Under the pieces are notes generated by a model that did no database searches, was not told the DNA's origin, and saw only the letters and a program-made list of their open reading frames with translations. The translations under genes and the position numbers were made by a program. DNA of 64,000 nucleotides from Anaerobiospirillum thomasii (GTDB lineage: Bacteria; Pseudomonadota; Gammaproteobacteria; Enterobacterales; Succinivibrionaceae), in assembly GCF_900445255.1 (NCBI RefSeq), contig NZ_UAPU01000007.1:698001-762000 (forward strand), in the 5' to 3' direction. Shown piece by piece: positions 7,901 through 15,362 of this stretch (within the stretch, counting starts at the first letter, position 1; each line of letters opens with the position of its first letter).

Positions 7901-10136
7901 TCAGAACAAGGTTCCAGTTCAGGCAACAGATGATACTGTTGAGACTGATGCTGAAGAGATTAAACCTCAGAATACGGCCCCTGTGCAGACTTCAGAAGAA
8001 CCTGCCGAGGTTGAAGCTGAGGAAGTAAAACCACAGAACAAAGTTCCTGTTCAGGCAACCGATGATACTGTTGAGACTGATGCTGAAGAGATTAAACCTC
8101 AGAATAAAGTACCAGTGCAGACTACAGAGGAACCAGCTGAAGTTGAAGCTGAAGAAGTAAAACCTCAGAACAAGGTTCCAGTTCAGGCAACCGATGATAC
8201 TGTTGAGACTGATGCTGAAGAGATTAAACCTCAGAATAAAGTACCAGTGCAGACTACAGAGGAGCCTGCCGAGGTTGAAGCTGAGGAAGTAAAACCACAG
8301 AACAAAGTTCCTGTTCAGGCAACCGATGATACTGTTGAGACTGATGCTGAAGAGATTAAACCTCAGAATAAAGTACCAGTACAGACTGCTGATGAGCCTG
8401 CCGAGGTTGAAGCTGAAGAAGTAAAACCTCAGAACAAGGTTCCAGTTCAGGCAACAGATGATACTGTTGAGACTGATGCTGAAGAGATTAAACCTCAGAA
8501 TACGGCCCCTGTGCAGACTTCAGAAGAACCTACCGAGGTTGAAGCTGAAGAGGTAAAACCTCAGATCAGCACACCAATCCAGAATGCAGATGAGCTTGAT
8601 GCAGACGATCTCAATGGCAAATTTGCTATAAATAATGATTTTGTAGACAGAGATATTGACTATGACAATATCTCAACTGCCATGCCTAATGCCCAGGCAT
8701 TAAACAGTACTTTAATTACAGATCTTGAAAATGCACAAGGCGCTGATGCTGACAATATTTCCAAGCTCTATCAGTATGTAAAACCTGAGGCTACTGATTT
8801 AGATCTGTTTGAGTCACAGCCAAACAAAGGACAGAGTGGCACAGCTCAAAGTACAGATGATGGCTCTGAATCTGTAAGCAAGCCAAGTGACATCATAAGC
8901 AAGGTCCTGTCTCAGACCGTACCTTCTGATGACTTTAATGATGAACACAATGTCACACTGCAGGCTATAAAGTCAGAGAAGGACATCATTGCTGATATTA
9001 CAGCCAAGAGCCCTTCTATTGAAAATGCAGAGATAGATGACAAACTTAATATTTCAGGACGCAAAGAGGCTGTTTTAAATAATCTGGTTACACCGCCAGG
9101 AGCTTCTGTTGTAACAACAGGCAACAGCAACCCAATACCTGAGCAGACTCATATTGATTCTATGCAGCCTGTAAAAGAAGGTGGCTTCTTTAAGCGTATC
9201 ATGGCCAGATTCAAGAGTGGCAGAGCTGATGAGATTAAGGATAATACCGCAGAGATCAAGACAGACAACAGTATTTCCACTCCAACAGTAACTGGCAAGG
9301 ATGGTCAGTATGTTCTAAAGGCCAATCCACTTGATCAGATGATGTATACCTTAAGACTGCAGAGTGGCAATCCAAATCTGCCACCTGAATTTAAAGAAGA
9401 GGCCCAGAAATTATTAAATGCCCTTAACAATCCTGTAGATGATCTGATAAGTGTTAAAAACTGGCTGAATTTTGTTACAGGACCAATATCCCCTAACTCC
9501 TCGCAGGCTCTGGCTATGCATCAGTGGGCATTTTATATTTTATGTCTTCGCTATCAGCAGCTGGGTAAAGATGTACATAAATTCCTTAAAAAGAGTATGT
9601 CATCTCAGGATATTGCCTCTTTAATGCAGTCTCTTCCTGCCATAAAGAAAGATAAGGTTCTTGAGGGACCTTCCATCTCTATGCTTGAGGAGACCTTTGG
9701 TCAGATTGAAAGACTGCAGCAACAGAACAGCAATAACAACAATATAAATCCTCTGCTTAACCGTTATATACCTCTTCCACCTAACTATGACGGTGGCCGT
9801 GAAGGCGGCTTTACCTTAAAGAAGGAAAAGGATGAGGATGGCGAGAATACCTGGCATTTGAACTTTGCCTTTGATCTTAAGGATCTTGGTCCTATTGAAA
9901 TCAAGGCAGTGGCAAAACTGCCTGAGATTAAACTGTCCTTTGTGACAGAAAATCTGCATGCCATGCAGAAGGTACAGGAGTTAATGCCTGATCTTAACTA
10001 CAACCTGCAGTGTATTGGTATTACAGCAAGAACCAGCAGCATGCGTCTTGGCCGCGTCAGCCTCAAGGAAAGCACAATTGCCAAAAATCCACAGGCACCG
10101 CGCAATGACGGCAGCACAGTATCAGTTGATATCTAG
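4980..10136 (+). CDS. Giant FliK-like hook-length control protein with a 22-residue tandem repeat
   Basis: This is a 1718-residue protein. Residues 1-700 are Gln/Ala/Lys-rich and mostly helical, with a coiled-coil stretch at about 540-650 (SNLSEKLDDIKATAEELKNKAQ). Residues 708-1191 are 22 tandem copies of an acidic 22-residue unit built on KPQNKVPVQ. The C-terminal ~100 residues (DLKDLGPIEIKAVAKLP, LSFVTENLHAMQKVQELMPDL) resemble the FliK C-terminal domain, which binds FlhB and switches export from hook to filament. There is no signal peptide or membrane segment, as expected of a FliK-type secreted ruler. The next gene encodes a stand-alone FlhB C-terminal domain, which supports a flagellar role. 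Typical FliK proteins are 400-600 residues, so this one is far longer. The function is inferred from the C-terminus and the neighbour. Confidence 0.65.
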   Translation: MDQIDINARKAASEMQKNAVSGKAKSEKVVKSPTINIHATASYIKALQTSQDNLPESLNKGLNTLKNNLSIYLNAPDKIEDVPVDSTRESMSTFNKLSLQVISRDSALQEKVAQNLSTSKRLVRARDAQKSLEQSLNSMPQALKEGTGVGRSLSKFVCECLVNLTDPQTIGAGLERDLAMRQIFIPQDRLNSRSASAVSKSLEQSIAFIESNQKDVIARLPKNEYVQEKPGATTPQTMTRYLRKALDEFPDDSTYLDIFKQNRDRTDNAPYDDKVSEEISSRIHSLIAKAAQTARRGNLIPNSRKNAESTPVPTEQVRAQERTFNRPIQSDAPIDENVSARELSLSELSARAARLQKQFRQERMRLVQEGKLPNPATPPESFTVNTTAKEVLSKTLSEPGPAEKLQTARDLALQRAIVDTSAKAPNVADDMATDIKNTVSAQKPAVTADEAHVSTPSEQAKAVAEKTLMQQGTMLDKGVKISYTAAQNNLYGAINMAPGETIAIQTPSLETPAVKGPVEPQSTVEPTKQEPLSPKSLVDEITAQLKKQLADDIVKTIEMKTSNLSEKLDDIKATAEELKNKAQNQESKLTSLEKGLIENSAAIDEAKKQAEEISKEQAKALHDIQSKALEAKQNASVSLQSTADYGRYNFTTSQNTSSILEQKLYSGVNTASTPVHNEEALEPEQNVNTTKPAPQPTDEIYEDQTLEVKPQNKVPVQATDDTAETDAEEIKPQNKVPVQTTEEPAEVEAEEVKPQNKVPVQATDDTVETDAEEIKPQNKVPVQTADEPADVEAEEVKPQNKVPVQATDDTVETDAEEIKPQNKVPVQTTEESAEVEAEEVKPQNKVPVQATDDTVETDAEEIKPQNKVPVQTADESADVEAEEVKPQNKVPVQATDDTVETDAEEIKPQNKVPVQTADESADVEAEEVKPQNKVPVQATDDTVETDAEEIKPQNKVPVQTADEPADVEAEEVKPQNKVPVQATDDTVETDAEEIKPQNTAPVQTSEEPAEVEAEEVKPQNKVPVQATDDTVETDAEEIKPQNKVPVQTTEEPAEVEAEEVKPQNKVPVQATDDTVETDAEEIKPQNKVPVQTTEEPAEVEAEEVKPQNKVPVQATDDTVETDAEEIKPQNKVPVQTADEPAEVEAEEVKPQNKVPVQATDDTVETDAEEIKPQNTAPVQTSEEPTEVEAEEVKPQISTPIQNADELDADDLNGKFAINNDFVDRDIDYDNISTAMPNAQALNSTLITDLENAQGADADNISKLYQYVKPEATDLDLFESQPNKGQSGTAQSTDDGSESVSKPSDIISKVLSQTVPSDDFNDEHNVTLQAIKSEKDIIADITAKSPSIENAEIDDKLNISGRKEAVLNNLVTPPGASVVTTGNSNPIPEQTHIDSMQPVKEGGFFKRIMARFKSGRADEIKDNTAEIKTDNSISTPTVTGKDGQYVLKANPLDQMMYTLRLQSGNPNLPPEFKEEAQKLLNALNNPVDDLISVKNWLNFVTGPISPNSSQALAMHQWAFYILCLRYQQLGKDVHKFLKKSMSSQDIASLMQSLPAIKKDKVLEGPSISMLEETFGQIERLQQQNSNNNNINPLLNRYIPLPPNYDGGREGGFTLKKEKDEDGENTWHLNFAFDLKDLGPIEIKAVAKLPEIKLSFVTENLHAMQKVQELMPDLNYNLQCIGITARTSSMRLGRVSLKESTIAKNPQAPRNDGSTVSVDI
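7101..8552 (+). repeat. 66-bp tandem repeat (22 copies; 132-bp alternating higher-order unit)
   Basis: Twenty-two contiguous in-frame copies of a 66-bp unit, followed by one degenerate copy to about 8618. Two unit types alternate. The odd type encodes VKPQNKVPVQATDDTVETDAEE and hardly varies; the even type encodes IKPQNKVPVQ followed by a variable TTEEPAEVEAEE-like end. The real period is therefore 132 bp in 11 dimers. Neighbouring dimers are nearly identical in DNA, which indicates recent expansion and probable length variation between strains. All changes keep frame. Confidence 0.97.
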
Positions 10137-10145
10137 GAGATAGCT

Positions 10146-10460
10146 ATGGAAGAAAAACAACTTGAAGCTGTAGGTATCAGCTATGATGAAAAGCAGGGCA
10201 AGGCCCCAACCTTAAGTGCTAAGGGCGTTGCAGACAGAGCCCAGGCCATTGTAGATATGGCAAAAGATCTTGGCATTTATGTACACAAGGATGAAGTTTT
10301 GCTCAATGAGCTTAAAAAGCTTGATGAGGGCGAGGAAGTTCCGGCCGATCTTTACAATATTATTGCCACCATCCTGGCCTTTAGCTATGTACTACAGGGC
10401 AGAACTCCAGAAAAATGGAAAAGAGCAGATGGTACTGTTGCCATCAATGTCAAAGCCTAG
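10146..10460 (+). CDS. Stand-alone FlhB C-terminal-domain protein (EscU/YscU/FlhB family)
   Basis: This 104-residue protein matches the cytoplasmic C-terminal domain of the flagellar export switch FlhB, without the membrane part. It has AVGISYDEKQGKAPTLSAKG, then VHKDEVLLNELKKLDEGEEVPADLYNIIATILAFSYVLQ. FlhB itself cleaves at NPTH; that motif is absent here, as in other small FlhB-like proteins. It starts 9 bases after the stop of the FliK-like gene and has its own SD (GGAGATAGCT before ATG), so the two are co-transcribed. The pair FliK-like plus FlhB-like suggests an accessory export-switching module. A direct interaction between the two is inference. Confidence 0.85.
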   Translation: MEEKQLEAVGISYDEKQGKAPTLSAKGVADRAQAIVDMAKDLGIYVHKDEVLLNELKKLDEGEEVPADLYNIIATILAFSYVLQGRTPEKWKRADGTVAINVKA

Positions 10461-10478
10461 GATACATATAGAGTCTTT

Positions 10479-11333
10479 ATGAGAGATATTGTATTCTGCG
10501 GCTTTGGTCCACTTGCCATCAACTGCCTTAATGCGCTAGAAGAGGCAGGCTATAAAGTGCGCTTTATTCTGACCCATGAGGATGATTCACCCTCTGGTGT
10601 CAAACATTATGCTATTGAGCATAATATTAAGTATTCAACATCTGATCTTAGAAAAGATAAAGAACTGCTTGCATCCTTTATCAAAGATGAACAAAGATGC
10701 TCTGATGAATATCTTGTCAGTGTCAATTACCGCAATATAATTCCTGCTGAGGCCTTTTCATTATTCTACAGGGCTCTTAATCTGCACGGCGGACCACTGC
10801 CACGCTACAGAGGCCGTACTCCACATGTCTGGAGCATAATCAATGGTGAAAAATATACAGCTGTAACCTGCCATATAATTGAAAGTGCAGTGGATGCCGG
10901 AGATATCATCACACAAAGACGTGTTGTTATCAGTGCCGATGACACTGGGCAGACTCTGTTAATGAAGATGAATGCACATTACCCAGAGCTGTTGCTTATG
11001 TCATTGAATCTTCTTGAAAAAGGAGTAAAGCCACGTCCGCAGAACCATGCTCTTGCCACCTATTATGGCAAGCGTACTCCCGATATGGGGTATATAAACT
11101 TTCTGCAGACCTTCTGCTGTATAAGAAACTTTGTAAGAGCACTGGCCCCGCCATATCCAGGAGCCTACTGCTTTTTACCTTCAGGGCAGAAAATTATTAT
11201 TCACAAGATTGAAAAAAGCGCTCTTGAAATTGAGAATCAGGAGATTGGGCGTGTCTTTGAACATGAAGGCTCTCTTTATGTCAAATGTAAAACCGGCCTT
11301 ATTCACATAGTCGACTATGCTATAGAAAACTAG
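10479..11333 (+). CDS. Formyltransferase family protein (Fmt/ArnA N-terminal type)
   Basis: A 284-residue N10-formyltetrahydrofolate-dependent formyltransferase. The catalytic Asn-His-Asp set is visible: ALNLHGGPLPRYRGRTPHVWSI (Asn and His) and SAVDAGDIITQRRV (Asp). The C-terminal ~75 residues form the usual small beta-barrel domain. It is shorter than methionyl-tRNA formyltransferase (about 310-315), and its LPRYRGRTPHVW loop is closer to sugar-nucleotide formyltransferases such as ArnA and VioF. It lies 18 bases downstream of the FlhB-like gene on the same strand. A role in formylating an amino sugar of a surface or flagellar glycan is plausible, but the substrate cannot be read from the sequence. 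Confidence 0.8.
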   Translation: MRDIVFCGFGPLAINCLNALEEAGYKVRFILTHEDDSPSGVKHYAIEHNIKYSTSDLRKDKELLASFIKDEQRCSDEYLVSVNYRNIIPAEAFSLFYRALNLHGGPLPRYRGRTPHVWSIINGEKYTAVTCHIIESAVDAGDIITQRRVVISADDTGQTLLMKMNAHYPELLLMSLNLLEKGVKPRPQNHALATYYGKRTPDMGYINFLQTFCCIRNFVRALAPPYPGAYCFLPSGQKIIIHKIEKSALEIENQEIGRVFEHEGSLYVKCKTGLIHIVDYAIEN

Positions 11334-11442
11334 CCTGCCCTGCGCTCAAATGAGGCATATATATCGGCACATATGGCAGTTTTGGGGCTTTTAATATATT
11401 ATGTATTCTCTATTTTTGTGCGTAATATAAAAGGGCAGATAC

Positions 11443-12861
11443 ATGGCTCGACAGACCTGGTCTAACAGACTTACCTATATTTTAACTGTAGCAGGCGCAA
11501 CTATTGGCTTTGGTGCAACATGGCGCTTTCCATATCTTGTTGGTGAAAACGGCGGCGGAGCATATGTGCTCGTTTTTATCATTGTAATGATGCTAGTTGG
11601 AATTCCAATTATTCTTGTTGAAAATGTTATTGGCCGTCACGCCAAGAAAAACAGTGTAGATGCCTATACACTTATAGTGCAGAATGCAACCTCGCATCCT
11701 TTCTGGAAGATATTTGGCTACAGCGGTCTTATAGGAGCCTTTGGTATTCTGGCCTATTATATGGTCATAGGTGGCTGGGTTATATCCTATGTAGGCCATA
11801 TCTTCATGGGAGCTGTAGGCATTGAAGGAGGTCTTGATCTGTCATCTCCTGTAAACAGAGAGCTTACAGAATCATTCTTTATCGATGCCATTCACAACTC
11901 GCCTTATGAGATCTCTATTGCTACATTTCTTTTTGTTCTTTGCAATTATTTTATTTTAAGAAAAGGCATTATCAGTGGTATTGAAAGAGCAGTTAAATAT
12001 CTTATGCCTCTGCTTTTTATCTGCCTTATGCTTATGGTTGTAAGAAATCTGACCCTAGATGGGGCCATGGAAGGTGTTAAGTTCTATCTAACCCCGGATT
12101 TTTCAAAGATTGTAGCCTTTACTGATGAGGGTTTTTACTTTAACACCAAGCTATTTTTGGATGTGCTAGGTCAGGTCTTCTTTGCCCTGTCATTAGGTTT
12201 TGGTGTGATGATTACCCTCTCATCCCATCTGTCTGAAAAGGAAAATCTGACCAAGACTGCTGTAATTACCGGTATTATCAATACTGTAATTGCAGTTTTG
12301 GCAGGCTTTATGATCTTCCCTTCACTCTTTAGTGCAGGGCTTGATCCTGAATCTGGTCCGTCATTAGTGTTCAAGGCTCTGCCAATTGCCTTTGCCCATA
12401 TGCATTTTGGCAATTTCTTTGCAATTGTATTTTTCCTGCTGCTTATTATTGCAGCCTTAACCACATCATTAACCATCTATCAGGTTATCATTACCGTTCT
12501 GTATGAAAAATTCAGATTAAAGTATGATATGGCCATAAATATAACCTTAGACACCATCTTTGTCTTTGGTAATATTCCATGTATTCTCTCCATGGGCCCA
12601 TGGGCTGATATAAGCATACTTGGCAATAATATCTTTGATGCCTTTGACAAGTTAAGCGGCAATATCTTCTTTGTTATAACCTCATTAGGTGCCACCTTGT
12701 TTGTAGGTTATGTCATGAGAAAAATTGCACTCTCAGAGATCAACAACAATGCAAGTGTCTTTAGCAAAACCTCACTTTTGTGGTTTAACTATATACGCTA
12801 CGTTGCCCCTATTATAATTATTGTAATCTTTGTCTACGGCTTTAAAGGCTCATTCCTTTAA
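11443..12861 (+). CDS. Neurotransmitter:sodium symporter (NSS/SNF) family transporter
   Basis: A 472-residue inner-membrane protein with about 11 or 12 hydrophobic helices. The NSS signature opens the protein: RLTYILTVAGATIGFGATWRFPYLVGENGGGAYVLVF, where the first helix carries the unwound Gly region that binds Na+ and substrate. The family takes up amino acids or related amines with sodium; LeuT is the best-known bacterial member. The substrate is unknown here. It appears to be a single transcription unit, 109 bases after the formyltransferase and followed by a perfect 11-bp hairpin. Confidence 0.92.
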   Translation: MARQTWSNRLTYILTVAGATIGFGATWRFPYLVGENGGGAYVLVFIIVMMLVGIPIILVENVIGRHAKKNSVDAYTLIVQNATSHPFWKIFGYSGLIGAFGILAYYMVIGGWVISYVGHIFMGAVGIEGGLDLSSPVNRELTESFFIDAIHNSPYEISIATFLFVLCNYFILRKGIISGIERAVKYLMPLLFICLMLMVVRNLTLDGAMEGVKFYLTPDFSKIVAFTDEGFYFNTKLFLDVLGQVFFALSLGFGVMITLSSHLSEKENLTKTAVITGIINTVIAVLAGFMIFPSLFSAGLDPESGPSLVFKALPIAFAHMHFGNFFAIVFFLLLIIAALTTSLTIYQVIITVLYEKFRLKYDMAINITLDTIFVFGNIPCILSMGPWADISILGNNIFDAFDKLSGNIFFVITSLGATLFVGYVMRKIALSEINNNASVFSKTSLLWFNYIRYVAPIIIIVIFVYGFKGSFL

Positions 12862-12870
12862 ACTCTATTT

Positions 12871-12898
12871 GTGCAGGATATAAGAACATATCCTGCAC
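12871..12898 (+). terminator. Perfect 11-bp hairpin after the NSS transporter
   Basis: GTGCAGGATAT, loop AAGAAC, then ATATCCTGCAC. It begins 9 bases after the transporter stop. There is no T-run after the stem, so it is either a weak terminator or an mRNA 3'-end stabiliser. Confidence 0.5.
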
Positions 12899-13090
12899 CT
12901 GCAGCCTCTAATCTGCTTTAAACTCTCTTTGCGCCTACATCATATTGTGCATTTATCCATACAGCATCAGTGACAATACTCTCTATCACAAAGCTTTTTT
13001 GTATTGTATTATGCAAAAGCAATTAAATTTATATGGCGCCGTGCCGTTTTATATATTGTTTTATAAAGCCTTTAACCGCAGGATAAGTTT

Positions 13091-14458
13091 ATGACAGATT
13101 TTAATGAGTTATGCACCAGACTCTATAATATCCCACGCTCCATAACAGGCAAAGGAATAAGAGACTCACTTGCCATCATCTCTGAGTATATGCCTCTTGA
13201 GATACATGAAGTTAAAAGTGGCACTAAAGTCTTTGACTGGACAGTGCCCAAGGAGTGGGAACTTATCTCAGGCGAGCTTAAAGATGACAAGGGCAATGTG
13301 CTTATAAGCAGCAAAGACAATATTATGCATGTGCTTAACTTCTCAGAAAGCTTTGAAGGCAGAGTAAGCGCAGAGGAGCTCTTTAAAGATCATATCTGGA
13401 CCCTGCCCAATCTGCCAGATGCCATCCCCTATGTCACATCCTACTACAAAGAGCGCTGGGGCTTTTGTCTTTCTCACAGACAAAGACAGACTTTAACAGC
13501 AGATAACTACTATGTTGATATAAAATGCCGTAAATACGATGGTGCCCTGACCTATGGCCGAGCCTTTTTACCAGGCTCAAGTAATAAAAAGATTGTACTT
13601 ACAAGCTATCTGTGCCATCCCAATATGCTCAATAATGAGCTCTCCGGCCCTATGGCTCTTATCTATCTTTACAATAAATTAAAAGAGGATAATGATCGCT
13701 ACTACAGCTACGAATTTATCATCAATCCAGAAACCATAGGCTCTATATCACTGCTCTCTACTCAAGGGCACAAGTTTACCGACAATATTGAATTTGGTAT
13801 GGTTTTAACCTGTCTTGCCAGCAAAAAAGGCGAGGATACTCCTTTATCATTTAAGCTCTCTCGTCAGGATCTTATAAAACAGTTAAGCTCAAAGCTTGAT
13901 AATAATGCAGCAGATAACTACACCATTGATAAGTATTTAAGATATATAGCCTCAAGTGGCGATTTTGGTACTATAAAACTAAGAGATTTCACCCCAAACT
14001 CAGGCTCTGATGAAAGACAGTTCTGCTCGGCTTTGGTCAATCTGCCTTTTGTACAGGCCTCACGCACTGTCTATGCCACCTATGATGAATATCATACCAG
14101 CCTGGATAATCCTGATTTATTCTCTCTTGAGAGCATAGAGCAGTCAGCAGCTGTCCTATATGACATTATAAAAACCTATGATCTGTCTGTACACAAAGTA
14201 CAGACCACCACATATGGCGAGCCACAGCTTGGCAAAAGAGATCTCTACCCTACTATCAATACGCCGCTCATATTGCAAAGCTCAAAAGATGGTGTAAGTG
14301 ACAACAGAGTTACTCTTGATAATATACTTAAACTTTTAAACTATGCCGACGGCTCCTTTACCCTTATGGATCTGTCTTTAATGACAGGCATGAGTCTAAA
14401 GGAGGTTATAGACTACTATAAACTGCTAAAGTCAAAAGGTGTGTTTAAAGATCTTTAA
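13091..14458 (+). CDS. DUF4910/DUF2172 aminopeptidase-like protein with C-terminal winged helix
   Basis: A 455-residue protein of the DUF4910 family, which has an M28-like zinc-aminopeptidase fold and often sits in surface-polysaccharide or flagellin-modification loci. It begins with the typical ITGKGIRDSL and VFDWTVPKEWEL segments. Probable metal ligands are in LTSYLCHPNMLNNELSGP, in NSGSDERQF and in YDEYHTSLD. The last ~80 residues (LNYADGSFTLMDLSLMTGMSLKEVIDYYKLLKSKG) look like a winged helix. It converges on the AAC(3)-like gene across a shared hairpin. The real reaction is unknown; hydrolysis of an acyl or aminoacyl sugar would fit the neighbours but is a guess. Confidence 0.75.
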   Translation: MTDFNELCTRLYNIPRSITGKGIRDSLAIISEYMPLEIHEVKSGTKVFDWTVPKEWELISGELKDDKGNVLISSKDNIMHVLNFSESFEGRVSAEELFKDHIWTLPNLPDAIPYVTSYYKERWGFCLSHRQRQTLTADNYYVDIKCRKYDGALTYGRAFLPGSSNKKIVLTSYLCHPNMLNNELSGPMALIYLYNKLKEDNDRYYSYEFIINPETIGSISLLSTQGHKFTDNIEFGMVLTCLASKKGEDTPLSFKLSRQDLIKQLSSKLDNNAADNYTIDKYLRYIASSGDFGTIKLRDFTPNSGSDERQFCSALVNLPFVQASRTVYATYDEYHTSLDNPDLFSLESIEQSAAVLYDIIKTYDLSVHKVQTTTYGEPQLGKRDLYPTINTPLILQSSKDGVSDNRVTLDNILKLLNYADGSFTLMDLSLMTGMSLKEVIDYYKLLKSKGVFKDL

Positions 14459-14463
14459 AAGAC

Positions 14464-14493
14464 ATCTGTCTGCATGATTTTATGCAGACAGAT
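14464..14493. terminator. Bidirectional 12-bp hairpin between convergent genes
   Basis: ATCTGTCTGCAT, loop GATTTT, ATGCAGACAGAT is a perfect stem. It lies between the DUF4910 gene (plus) and the AAC(3)-like gene (minus). The flanks are AT-rich (AAAATATTTT to the right, TGTCTTTT on the minus strand), so it can terminate both. Confidence 0.7.
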
Positions 14494-14501
14494 AAAATAT
14501 T

Positions 14502-15353
14502 TTAGAGCTTATAGCAAGGATAAAGCATCTTGTTTATAGCTGCATCTTTAAGATCACCTGTATCAGTCGCAGGGCCCTGCAGAAAATACCATGGATCCTG
14601 CTTTACATATGACTCAAAGATAAAGAAGAGATCACTAAGCAGTGCTGATGATACACTGCCACGCCCCAGGGTCACTGTCATGGTTTTATCACCATGCTGT
14701 GCCAGGGTAGTATCTATAGTATCGTTATTGTTTACTGTATTGTCACACAGGGCTCTGCAGAAATAATAAAAACTGCTCTCACACTCGTGTGTATCATAAA
14801 CTGTGGTCCCTTTAAATTCCTTAAAGAAACGATATGGCACCTTTAATTTCTGATCCACACTGTAAAAAGCTGTAAGCCAGGCAAAACCAACACCAAGCAT
14901 CAAAACTCTTGCGTTTTTATCCAGCATATAGCCTGCAATGCCATCTTCTATGTCAAAGCAGACATTGGAAAACTTAAGATTTGGTGCATCTGGCCCATCA
15001 ATTATGTAGGAGAAAAGAGCATCAGCACTTCTGTAACCTATATGCTTGTGTATACAGTAATTGGCAAGTGAGCTTACCGCGCTTTGTGTATTTTTAATAT
15101 CAAAGCTCTGGCCTTTACAATAACTGTAGGTAAAAGCCGGGAAAATAAGTGTGCCCTGCTCCCCTACATATTCACGCAAGGCCTTATAGTAAAATTCATC
15201 AAGATTGACAATATTGTCAGATGGCAGCCCTAAGGCAAATAAAGAGCTATGTACTAAAAGAGTATCTGCCTGTTTAACACCAAGGCGCTCTAGAGTTTTG
15301 AATAAATCATCTTTTGAAAAGGAATTTTGCAAAAATGATTTAGGATCAAACAT
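14502..15353 (-). CDS. AAC(3)-family N-acyltransferase (probable glycan-tailoring enzyme)
   Basis: A 283-residue protein of the aminoglycoside 3-N-acetyltransferase fold: DTLLVHSSLFALG near 32-44, GTLIFPAFTYSY, then VLMLGVGFAWLTAFY and the VPYRFFKEFKG region. The family transfers acyl groups from a thioester to amino groups. Many members act on surface amino sugars, not antibiotics. The context supports a sugar role: its SD is formed by the stop codon region of the upstream adenylation gene (TAAGGAG), and a carrier protein gene lies upstream. It is likely the acceptor-side transferase of a ligase/carrier/acyltransferase module. A partial second copy of its first ~50 codons lies at 17187-17338. 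Confidence 0.75.
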   Translation of the reverse strand: MFDPKSFLQNSFSKDDLFKTLERLGVKQADTLLVHSSLFALGLPSDNIVNLDEFYYKALREYVGEQGTLIFPAFTYSYCKGQSFDIKNTQSAVSSLANYCIHKHIGYRSADALFSYIIDGPDAPNLKFSNVCFDIEDGIAGYMLDKNARVLMLGVGFAWLTAFYSVDQKLKVPYRFFKEFKGTTVYDTHECESSFYYFCRALCDNTVNNNDTIDTTLAQHGDKTMTVTLGRGSVSSALLSDLFFIFESYVKQDPWYFLQGPATDTGDLKDAAINKMLYPCYKL

Positions 15354-15362
15354 AATATCTCC

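Noticed and set aside
7101-8552. CRISPR-like array or microsatellite of non-coding origin
   Set aside because: The 66-bp units are contiguous with no unique spacers, all in frame with a long ORF, and differ mainly at codon level. It is a coding tandem repeat.
14502-15353. Aminoglycoside 3-N-acetyltransferase as an antibiotic-resistance gene
   Set aside because: The fold matches AAC(3), but the gene is coupled to a ligase/carrier module and lies near glycan genes; many chromosomal AAC(3)-fold proteins act on surface sugars. There is no sign of a mobile resistance element.
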